Below, piece after piece: positions 11,963 to 20,187 of a stretch of 64,000 bases of DNA. The position numbers and the translations under genes are program-made. This stretch comes from Podospora pseudocomata. Lineage: Eukaryota > Ascomycota > Sordariomycetes > Sordariales > Podosporaceae. The first letter of the stretch is position 1. Each line of letters begins with the position of its first letter. The notes under the pieces are model-generated. The model was given only the letters and a program-made list of their open reading frames with translations. It searched no databases and was not told where the DNA came from. The stretch covers positions 3,100,001 through 3,164,000 of the forward strand of contig NC_085890.1 in NCBI RefSeq assembly GCF_035222375.1, in the 5' to 3' direction.

Positions 11963-12532
11963 TTGGTTAGTTGTTGGAAATTGGCCACGAAACAGGGTCC
12001 AAGTAGAAGTCGAGATGAAAGAAAATGTGTTTGTCAGCCTTCGTTGACAACACATCAGATGATAACTGAAAGAATAACAAGCTGACTTGGACTGGAAAGG
12101 TACCACCACATGGAACTGATCTGCGTTGTGGTGCCCCCCTCAGAGAATGCGCTGCGGCCCGATGACCTGTCAGCCGCAGCAAAGCGCGGGTGACCATGCC
12201 CGCACGCCGAGTTCGGGACCGGCATTGGAGAAATGGGTGCTAAAAATTAGCGGACATCCCGCTGTCTGGGCGGCCAGCGCAGCGCCGGGACAACGGCTCG
12301 GGAGCGCACGGGAGCACATCATTTGTTCAAACCGCCAGTTGACTCAAATGTCGCGTTCTGACCACCTCAGTCAAACTCCGCCACGAAGTCTGTGAAACAA
12401 CCGCATCTCCACGTCCGAGTCATTTCTATTTTGCTCTTTTAAAAGGCCATGCCACTGTCATAGCCCGGCGCATCAACCGTCGTCTCTCCCGTCGCTTCTC
12501 AACATCCCCGAGCCTACCTTCCTACCAACGAC
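11963..12532. other. Intergenic region upstream of the Mpv17-like gene
   Basis: About 570 bp between the tRNA and the next gene. No gene or repeat seen. It is GC-rich around 12150-12330 and has a TTTTAAAA stretch near 12440 that could act as a core promoter. Confidence 0.45.
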
Positions 12533-13398
12533 ATGGCAGTGTGCGCCGCCGTCAGAACAGCCTTCCGCAGGCAGATCCAGAACCTCGAAAAGTTCCGACA
12601 ACGCCGACCACACTCCTCGAAAGTCAATGGAGCGAAACCAATTCAGAGCGCGCAGCAACAAGCTCCGATCACACCGCCCGCGAAGATCCAACCTCCGCCT
12701 CTCTGGCTCAGGCTCGGGCCGTTGACGAGAGCAGCTCAGGCGTACGGACGAACGCACCAGAAGCGCCCATATACAACACAGATATTGACCTCGCTGTTTA
12801 TCTTCCTGTGCGGCGACATCTCGGCGCAAAGCATTGGTGGAGACGAACATGACTTCGGGCGGACGGCGCGAGCGCTATTCATCGGTGGAACATCGTCGGT
12901 GCCATCATATCTTTGGTAGGCAATGTTCGGGGGTTTGCGCTCGATCGTGGGTTGGCTAACGTTGTCGCGCATAGGGTAGTTTACCTGTCGAACAGCTTCA
13001 CCTTTGCGTCGCGAGCTCTCTCGATAGCAGCGAGAGTTGTCGTTAACCAAATCGTGTTTGCGCCACTGTTCAATACGTACTTCTTTGGCACACAGGCTGT
13101 GTTGTCTGGGGCGTCGCCTTCCGAGATCTGGGAGCGCCTTGTGAAGACTGTCCCACCGAGCATCGCGAATTCCGTCAAGCTATGGCCGGCTGTTATGGCC
13201 ATCAACTTCGCCTTCGTACCTCTGCCATTCCGTTCCATGTTCAGCGGGACTGTGGCGGTGGGCTGGCAAACGTATCTGAGCTGGCTGAACAAGAAGGCCG
13301 AGGAGAGCATCGCGGCCGAAGCAGAAGCAGCAGCAGTAGCAACAGTGGGGAAAGTAGAAGAGGTTGCTGCGTCGGCTATGGCCAAAGCCGCGGCGTGA
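12533..13398 (+). CDS. Mpv17/PMP22-family membrane protein
   Basis: Integral membrane protein of the Mpv17/Sym1/PMP22 family, found in mitochondrial inner or peroxisomal membranes and thought to form channels. Exons 12533-12915 and 12975-13398 give 268 residues; the 59-nt intron contains GCTAAC and ends CATAG, joining SYLW to VVYLSN in frame. The family signature is seen as NSVKLWPAVMAINFAFVPLP near residue 215, followed by FRSMFSGTVAVGWQTYLSW. The N-terminal 75 residues are basic and rich in Gln and Pro, with many Arg and few acids, fitting a mitochondrial presequence, while the C-terminus ends in an Ala/Glu-rich tail of about 35 residues that is longer than usual. Yeast Sym1 is a plausible functional relative, but several paralogues exist in fungi. 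Confidence 0.85.
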
Positions 13399-13773
13399 AA
13401 AGGAAACAAGACGGAATATTCATGATAGATTATAGAGTTAGATAATATCCAATAGCACAAGCAAGGCGTTAGGTGGTTTGTTCAAGAGCAGAAGCTCAAG
13501 CTTTGATGGATCGGACGATTTGCTCGAGGGGACAGTGCGGGGTCTCTTGCATCGAGCATCTGACAGCGGCTGCGCACGGTCCAGACGACCATCTCACACT
13601 GTGCCACCCTTGGCTGGCCCCTGCAAGCGCCAGGAACCAAGCCGACACCGCGGTAAAGCTCCAAAAATACTGAGCCCAAGAAAACATCGTCATCATCCTC
13701 ACCAAACTCCCCCACACCACGACTTTTCTCAGAAGCCATTGAGCGCTGGCCCGGCTCAGCTCTGCGTTCAACC
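13399..13773. other. Intergenic region
   Basis: About 375 bp between the Mpv17-like gene and dihydroorotate dehydrogenase. It should carry the dehydrogenase promoter and leader. No other feature seen. Confidence 0.45.
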
Positions 13774-15222
13774 ATGGCTAGCCCCTTTCTCCGAACGAGG
13801 CATACCCTCTCCTCTGCCCTCCGACCCCTTGCACGGAATCCCACCCCGAGAATCAACCATGCCGTCCCTCGTCGCCCCGCCTCGACTGCTTCCTCCTCCT
13901 CCGGTGGCTCCAGCGCAAAGACAGTAGCTATCAGCACCGCCCTCGGTACTGCCGCCGTTCTCGGATACTACTACGGAACCGACACTCGTGCCTCCTTCCA
14001 CAAATACCTCGTCCCCCCCGTCATCCGCGTTCTCTTCCCTGACGCCGAAGATGCCCACCACGCCGGCACCGCTGCCCTCAAAGCCCTCTACTCGGTCGGT
14101 CTCCACCCCCGCGAGCGCGTTCAAGATGGCGACGCCACCGGTGCCAAACCCTTGGCTGTCAACGTCTTTGGCGTCGAGCTGTCCAACCCAATCGGCATCT
14201 CCGCTGGTCTCGACAAGGACGCTGAAATTCCCGACCCTCTGTTTGCTCTCGGCGCCGGTGTTGTCGAGGTAGGCGGCATCACGCCCCTTCCGCAAGAAGG
14301 AAACCCCAAGCCAAGAGTTTTCAGAGTTGTGTCTACCGATGGGTTGATCAACAGATATGGTCTAAACTCTAAGGGTGCTGACGCCGTGGCTGCGCACCTG
14401 AGGGAAAGACTACGGACATTTGCCCGGAGCATTGGTTTCACGGAAAAGGAGATGCTTGACGGGGCGGCGGGAGTTCCGGTGGGCAGCTTGAAGGATGGGC
14501 GCTTGCTGTGCGTGCAGATTGCCAAGAACAAGAAGACAGATGAGAAGGATGTGGAGGCTGTGAAGAAGGATTATGTCACTTGTGTCAACAGGCTAGCACC
14601 ATACGCCGATGTGCTGGTTGTCAATGTCAGCAGTCCCAACACTCCTGGCCTGAGAGATTTGCAGGCTACCGGCCCATTGACTGCGCTGCTGAGCGCCGTC
14701 GTGGAGGAGGCGCAAAAGACCAAGAGAAAGGTCAAGCCTAGAGTCATGGTCAAAGTCAGCCCGGACGAGGATGACGACAGCCAGATGGAGGGTGTGGTGC
14801 AGGCTGTGTGGATGAGCGGAGTGGACGGTGTTATTGTGGGCAACACAACCAAGAAGAGGACGGGGCTCGTGCCAAAGGGCGTGAGATTGACCAGCCAGGA
14901 GCAGAAGAACATCATGGAGGATGGTGGCTACTCAGGTCCAGCGCTGTTCAATCAGACGCTGAACTTGGTTGGAAGATACAGAAAGATGCTGGACAGCTAT
15001 TCGCTCAAGACCGAGGGCCTCGGGGATGCGTTCAACAAGAACCAAAAGGTCATCTTCGCGACGGGTGGTATCACAAATGGCGACGAGGCTCTCAAGGTTC
15101 TCAATGCTGGAGCCAGCGTTGCCATGGTTTACACCGGGATGGTCTATGGTGGGTCCGGCACTATCACGCGGATAAAGAATGAGATGCGGGAGAAGTTGGC
15201 TATCGAGGACAAGAAGCAGTGA
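13774..15222 (+). CDS. pyr-1: Dihydroorotate dehydrogenase (quinone), mitochondrial
   Basis: Class 2 dihydroorotate dehydrogenase, the fourth step of pyrimidine synthesis, oxidising dihydroorotate to orotate with ubiquinone at the outer face of the inner mitochondrial membrane. The single exon encodes 482 residues. The first 40 residues are rich in Arg, Ser and Pro without acids (presequence), followed by a transmembrane helix near residues 49-65 (TVAISTALGTAAVLGYYYG). FMN- and substrate-binding motifs are clear: SAGLDKDAEI, NRYGLNSKG, and NVSSPNTPGLRDLQ with the Ser base of class 2 enzymes, then VKVSPDEDDD, IVGNTTKKR and FATGGITNGDEALK with the phosphate-binding glycines. Length fits the fungal family. 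The symbol follows the Neurospora gene. Identity is secure. Confidence 0.96.
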   Translation: MASPFLRTRHTLSSALRPLARNPTPRINHAVPRRPASTASSSSGGSSAKTVAISTALGTAAVLGYYYGTDTRASFHKYLVPPVIRVLFPDAEDAHHAGTAALKALYSVGLHPRERVQDGDATGAKPLAVNVFGVELSNPIGISAGLDKDAEIPDPLFALGAGVVEVGGITPLPQEGNPKPRVFRVVSTDGLINRYGLNSKGADAVAAHLRERLRTFARSIGFTEKEMLDGAAGVPVGSLKDGRLLCVQIAKNKKTDEKDVEAVKKDYVTCVNRLAPYADVLVVNVSSPNTPGLRDLQATGPLTALLSAVVEEAQKTKRKVKPRVMVKVSPDEDDDSQMEGVVQAVWMSGVDGVIVGNTTKKRTGLVPKGVRLTSQEQKNIMEDGGYSGPALFNQTLNLVGRYRKMLDSYSLKTEGLGDAFNKNQKVIFATGGITNGDEALKVLNAGASVAMVYTGMVYGGSGTITRIKNEMREKLAIEDKKQ

Positions 15223-16053
15223 GGAAGAGACCGTGAAGGCTGAGTGTAGGTGTAGGATTGTATATATGCATATTGAACGGCCCTTTTGACCGAGAATTTA
15301 GCAAAAAGCGAGATAGAAGCGAATGTTTATACCCCCAACCACTTCGTCCGCCTCCGACCGAACATCACAAGTGTCATCAAGTGGGTTACCAGCTGAATGT
15401 ATGTTTGGGGCGGACTCACCGAGGAGGGTTGCATGGAGTTTTTACAGTTTGGTTTTGGGTCGACCAACCCGATCGCTTCCAAGTTATCCGATCCAACGGG
15501 CTTGGCACGCATAAAAATGTCACCCCCTGACCATGGAAGCGCCAGACTTTGTTCCTCCAAGCTTCGATCACAAAACTAACGAATCGAATTTTCTACGCCA
15601 TGCCTCACAACCGTCGGTCCAGGCCGGTTTTTCCTTCTGGAAATCATCATCCGGCCTGTGGTTTGCCTGTAGCTTGGTGGAACAGTTACCTTGGGGGGTT
15701 CGATTCTAGGGAGAATGGGGGTTAGGGGGGCCGCTGCCATACTTATCGGCCACGCCAGGGGCGCCAATCACAGCGCTCCCCCAACGGCACGGGTTGGTGC
15801 AGAATGTGCAGGGGGGGTTTGTTCATCAATCGGAAGTTGAGGAATGTCTATGTGCTCTTTGTGTCACAGTGTGTCAGATGAAGTGCGTGCCTGAACATCA
15901 GCGCCGTTGGACCAAATAGTTTGGGTGTTGTGGAATGTTGCGGCACGGCTTTTTTTTTTTTTTTTACTTCAACTGCCGTTCTCCCAGGTTTTTTTTGTCG
16001 CTGTTGATGTTGCTTTGCTCAATCCTCTTGGATTATTGTCTGGGCGGTGATGT
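15223..16053. other. Intergenic region with a T16 tract
   Basis: About 830 bp without a supported gene. A run of 16 T lies at 15950-15965 and a second of 8 T near 15990, shortly before the next start codon. Such pyrimidine tracts are frequent in fungal promoters. Nothing else recognised. Confidence 0.5.
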
Positions 16054-17700
16054 TTGGATGACCTAATAATACTCCAAGCCTTCCGATCATACGATACCCG
16101 GCCGTCCAGCTTTGGTAGGCTGTACCAGCCCAGAAAAATGAAATCCATCATCCCTCGTCCTACAACAACAACCACGAAGACCGACGACGAACTGATCTCT
16201 GACAATTGGGGACTCTCGGATGAGGAGGATCATCTCAAAATGAGCGCTACACCAACAGCAAAGGTTTTTTGGCAACTCACACATTCCAATTCACCAACTT
16301 CTGGTCTCGCCAACAAGAGAGCCAAGCGCAGGAGAGCTCGCTCGACGGGTTGCTTCGGCATACCGTTTGATCTGCTCGCCTTCCTGTCCGTGTTTCAACT
16401 GGACCCAAACCAAAACAACAACACCACCAAAAGGATTCAGTCATCATCACCACCACATTTTGAGTCTGAGAAGGTCGGGGAGGTAAGGAAATCGGCGACA
16501 TGGCCACTTATCCACTCGGCAAAATCACAGGCTGCCCGGGAGGCACGCATGGCAGCGAAGCGCTCAGCGGCCATCGACCGGCAACTTGAACAAGACCGGG
16601 AAGCCTTGTGTCGGACGGCTCAAGTCATGGTTACTGGTTGCGGCCCGACAAGATGCGAGGGAAAGACTTTGCTTTTTGACCAAATGAGAAAATGCAGCTC
16701 ACCAGGATCCTCCGACCAGCAACCAACAGGGGATCCAGCCACCCAAGTGAGAACCGCGGCCATAAAAGAGATGAGACGAATCCTTTATGAAATCCACGCC
16801 CAAGGAACACACTACCATCAACAACCCAACCAACAAATCCCACCACCCCTATCAAACCTCCTCCAAACAGCCATCACCCTCCACGATTTACCCCTCGACG
16901 AACCCCCCCAAGTCAACCCAGAGACCCTCGCCTTTATCAACCAAACCACCACCTTGTGGTCTGACCCCCTTTGGACAAACCTCTGCTACACCACTCTCGG
17001 CCGCTCCCGCCCATTCATCACCCTCCTCCTCTCCCTATTATCCCGCTCTTTTACCCCATCATACACCCCCACACCAACCGACCTCTCCCACATCAAGCAC
17101 TTCTCCTCTGCCCCCCGATCCCTCCACCGCGAATCCCTCACCCCCTTCCCATCCACCTCCTCCCTCGAATTCGACCTCATCGACCGCGACAATACATCCT
17201 GCTGCTCCTTCCTCCGCCGCAAAATCTTTAATTTCCTCTCCGCCAACCTCTCCATCCTCATGCTAGTCGACTTAGCGTCTTACTCTCAAACCCTAGAGGA
17301 AGATAACAACGTCAATTACCTCAGCGAGGCGCTCCGGTCCTTTGAGGGGTTGGTTAACAGCAAAATGTTTGCGCAAAACGCCCGCGGGGCGCTGATGTTG
17401 CTTTTGTGGAATAGTGAGGGTTTAGAAAGACAGTTGGATGAGAGGCCGTTGGGGGGATATTTTCCTGACTTTAGGGGGAGAAGGGGGGAGGAGAGGGGTT
17501 GGATCAGGAAGGAGTTTGAAAAGGTTGTTAAGAGGGGTAAGTATGGGAGGGATGTGAGGATTCGGGTTGGGGAGCCGGGGGAGGAGGGGACGGTGAGGTG
17601 GGTTGTTGGGGCGGTGAAGACGGGGTTGTTGGATCAGGGGTTGTGTGAGATGGGGTTAGGGAGGGAGGGGGAGGGGAGTGGGTGGTGTCGGAGGGTGTAG
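16054..17700 (+). CDS. Divergent G-protein alpha-subunit-like protein
   Basis: A single open frame of 548 residues. Residues about 155-213 align by eye with the start of heterotrimeric G-alpha proteins: a basic amphipathic helix (AREARMAAKRSAAIDRQLEQ) leads into VMVTGCGPTRCEGKTLLFDQ and MRK, where G-alpha has the P-loop GAGESGKST...KQM(R/K). Near residues 375-470 the order of G-alpha's GTPase core is again seen: LEFDLIDRD in place of DVGGQRSER, then LSILMLVDLASYSQTLEED, LSEALRSFEGLVNSKMF, ALMLLLWNSEGLE where NKKD should be, and GGYFPDF. So nucleotide-binding residues are largely replaced while the frame stays open. The first 100 residues are extra and low-complexity; a later ATG at 16138 could be the start. 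The C-terminal part is strongly G-rich at DNA level. It may be a pseudo-GTPase or an eroding paralogue. Confidence 0.65.
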   Translation: MDDLIILQAFRSYDTRPSSFGRLYQPRKMKSIIPRPTTTTTKTDDELISDNWGLSDEEDHLKMSATPTAKVFWQLTHSNSPTSGLANKRAKRRRARSTGCFGIPFDLLAFLSVFQLDPNQNNNTTKRIQSSSPPHFESEKVGEVRKSATWPLIHSAKSQAAREARMAAKRSAAIDRQLEQDREALCRTAQVMVTGCGPTRCEGKTLLFDQMRKCSSPGSSDQQPTGDPATQVRTAAIKEMRRILYEIHAQGTHYHQQPNQQIPPPLSNLLQTAITLHDLPLDEPPQVNPETLAFINQTTTLWSDPLWTNLCYTTLGRSRPFITLLLSLLSRSFTPSYTPTPTDLSHIKHFSSAPRSLHRESLTPFPSTSSLEFDLIDRDNTSCCSFLRRKIFNFLSANLSILMLVDLASYSQTLEEDNNVNYLSEALRSFEGLVNSKMFAQNARGALMLLLWNSEGLERQLDERPLGGYFPDFRGRRGEERGWIRKEFEKVVKRGKYGRDVRIRVGEPGEEGTVRWVVGAVKTGLLDQGLCEMGLGREGEGSGWCRRV

Positions 17701-17810
17701 GTGGAAATCAAGGGGGGAGGGGGGATGTAATGATGATATGACGTGACGATATGGGTAATGGTTCGGGTATTCTGGTTATATAAAAAGAGATTTCTGTTTT
17801 GGTTGCCCCC

Positions 17811-19262
17811 CTATCTCCTCGTATCCAAAACAAATTTGAGGTCCTGGCAGGTGTCAGAGTACCGGACATGGTATTTTCGGGGCAGAACTCACATCAATAG
17901 ACTCCCCTCCTGGAGCTTGGTCATCAAGTGATAGCTGAGCAAGGCGTTTCTTGCGCTCTTGTATCTTCAAGATTTGCTTGAACCCGACATGTATTAGCTT
18001 CTATTCTTCAGTCAGCGACGAGGAAGCGTACCGGCTCAATCGTTCCTTCCGTCACATACCTAAGAATCTTGACCGGCCGAGTCTGGCCCATCCTGAGCAC
18101 TCGGGCAACAGCTTGTGCTTCGATGGCTGGGTTGTAGATTGGTTCGATGAGGTGGACGACATTTGCTGCTGTGATGGTCAAACCGACGGCGCCGGAATTG
18201 ATGGTCAGAAGTAAGACTGGGATGTCTGGATTTGTGCTGAAGTTGTCGATGATTGCTATGCGATCTGTTGCGTTGACCATCCCGTCGATCCTCAGAAATG
18301 GGAGGGAGCGTTCAGTGAGCAGGATTTGGAGTAAGTTAAGGGTCGTCCGCCAGGAGGTAAAGACAACACCATGGTTTGTTAGACTATTGAGCTGGCGGCT
18401 GGGTGGTACTTGTGCGTACCTTTTGCTGCCGTCAGCATTGAAATGTTTCTCTATGTTTTGCGCAACAGTGAGGAGCTTGGAGGAGTACCCTGCTGTGGAA
18501 CTGGTTGCAGATCGCGCTGGAGAAGGGCTACTGGAAACCGGTGTAGATGCACCACTTGACGTCACAGATACGCTCAGAAGGCTGTTTTTGGTCGCCAAAG
18601 ATGGTTGAGGCTTTGAAGTGACCAACAACTGCCCGCACAGAGGGCACTGTTTGGCCCCACTGAGAGATGAACTGGAGTCCTCATCCATACAGCACAAGAC
18701 GCATGAGTCGCCCCCGGTCATCTCGAGTTCTCTCAATTTTGACCGATTACGAGGCCGCTGGTGCTGATTTGAGGTGACAAAAGTCCCATGATTGCAAAGC
18801 ATCCGAAGCTTTGCGCAGTCTGGAAGAGGATGTTGAAGCTCTTTAACTCAGACTTCCCGCAAGCCTGCTGTTCATCCTCGGCTCGACAATCATCCAGAAT
18901 GGCTTCGTACGCTGCAGTCTTTTGAGGAGAATGGCTTATCAAAACCGTCTCAGTGGTGGATGGTGGCAAGTCGAGCAAGGTCTCTGTTCTCCGCAGACAC
19001 ATTGTGTTGAAGAGGAGCTTGAGATTTCGAAAAGACTCGCCCATAGTTGGATCGTTGCGGATAGGATCAACGATCAGTCTATCGAACCTTTTGGCATCTG
19101 ACAGGGGCCCATTTCGCAGGAAGTGGAGCAGTGATCGCAGGTCTGATAGGCTGTTCTGGATGGGAGTCCCCGTAAGACACCACCTCCGTTCAGCCTGAAG
19201 CGAGTGAGCTGCTTTGAAGATGACAGTGTCAAAATTCCGAATACAGTGGGCTGCGTTTCATA
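17811..19262 (-). pseudogene. SNF2/Rad5-like helicase, C-terminal fragment
   Basis: Remnant of a Swi2/Snf2 DNA-dependent ATPase of the Rad5/Rad16/HLTF group. Reading down from 19262, it opens inside motif II at the A-H of DEAH (AHCIRNFDTVIFKAAHSLQA), then has motif III (RRWCLTGTPIQNS), a RING-like stretch (CVLCCMDED...CPLCGQLL) and helicase C motifs (HGVVFTSWRTTL, LRIDGMVNATDR, TINSGAVGLTITAANVVHLI, QAVARVLRMGQTRPVKI). C-terminal exons 17893-17976 and 17811-17843 follow two good introns. The whole N-terminal half, including Walker A, is missing. One frameshift lies near 18812-18820, between NILFQTA and KLRMLCNHGTF. The break sits just before a block of transposon debris, so loss by rearrangement is likely. 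It cannot make an active helicase. Confidence 0.82.
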
Positions 19263-19535
19263 TATCAGTTACTCCATATGTTCTTCCCGGTCAAGGGAAA
19301 TGTATTGCCGCTTTTGGACTTAGGTGGGGTGTGTAGTTAGGAGCAGCACTGCCTCTTCCACCCTACCCTCCTGCCCATTTCAGCCTGGAAAAAATGTGTT
19401 TGATTTCGAAATGTCCAAATTAACTAGCTTAAGTTCGAATACCGAATTTGAAAATCAAGGTAAAGGCCTAGTTGCATCGTGCGACAAACCAACATACTGC
19501 TTGTCTTGACTACAGTTTCGTTTCATATTTACATA

Positions 19536-19810
19536 ACGTATATTATAAGCGAGCGACCAATATAAGCGAGCGACCAGTTTTTTCACGCAACGCGTAACCT
19601 CACCCTCAAAACCTCATTTTCTCAACAATCCAAAATGCCATCTACTTCAAAGGAAGCCTATATACTCTTAGCCCTCAAGGCTCTTCAAAATGATAAAAAT
19701 CTAAGTATATTAGCTGCAGCTAAGATATATAACGTCGATCGCAGTACACTTAAACACCGACGCGCTAGCCGGCCTGCACGACGCGATACTACGCTTAAAT
19801 CGAAGAAGCT
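19536..19810 (+). mobile_element. Fot1/pogo-type transposon, 5' fragment
   Basis: The left end starts after a TA dinucleotide (19534-19535) with ACGTATATTATAAGCGAGCG and carries the motif ATAAGCGAGCGACCA twice in tandem. A frame from 19635 encodes about 59 residues (MPSTSKEAYILLALKALQND...), clearly homologous to the N-terminal psq-type helix-turn-helix of the full element at 24492-26352. The match stops abruptly at 19810, where an LTR-like repeat begins. The terminal repeat differs from the full copy (GAGCGACCA against GAGTCGCGC), so this is another subfamily. No right end was found in the window. Confidence 0.82.
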
Positions 19811-20051
19811 TGTCACTGTCACGGCGGTTGCTCCGTGACCGTCGTTGACCCACTGATGGAGCATGGCACGTGCAGAGCACGGGCCAATGCGACTGGAAAG
19901 ATTTTGCATCTCGCTGCCGCGAGACCTGTTTGTAGCTCTTTGAGCTACGTCTTGACAATAGAGCCTGTCCGTATCAGACGGAATAGAGCCCAAACCGTAG
20001 CTTAGCTGAATACTACTGTCATTAACCTGTCAACCTGTGCTACCCGTGACA
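19811..20051. mobile_element. LTR-like repeat, copy 1
   Basis: A 241-bp stretch whose ends are perfect 6-bp inverted repeats (TGTCAC...GTGACA), as expected for a solo LTR. Bases 19854-20051 recur in the same orientation at 23558-23755 with the same length and mostly transition differences. No matching 5-bp target duplication was found. It interrupts the Fot1 fragment. The class (Copia or other) cannot be told, and it could be another kind of repeat. Confidence 0.5.
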
Positions 20052-20178
20052 GTCACGGCAGGCCGGACCACTGCACCATACCCACTGTGATTGCTGTCAA
20101 AAGCTACAAGTGAGCCAAGCTTCCTGGCTTGGCTCGCTCCAGTGGTATATATATGGTGACGCCGCCACAGCCGTCACA
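20052..20178 (+). repeat. 127-bp repeat, inverted copy A
   Basis: Almost identical (one mismatch seen) to the reverse complement of 24109-24235. It runs from GTCACGGCAGGCCGG to CAGCCGTCACA. Copy B lies within LINE-like ORF1 debris, so this is probably a LINE-derived scrap. Together the two copies form an inverted pair bracketing the NLR gene. Confidence 0.8.
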
Positions 20179-20187
20179 CAAGCCCAG

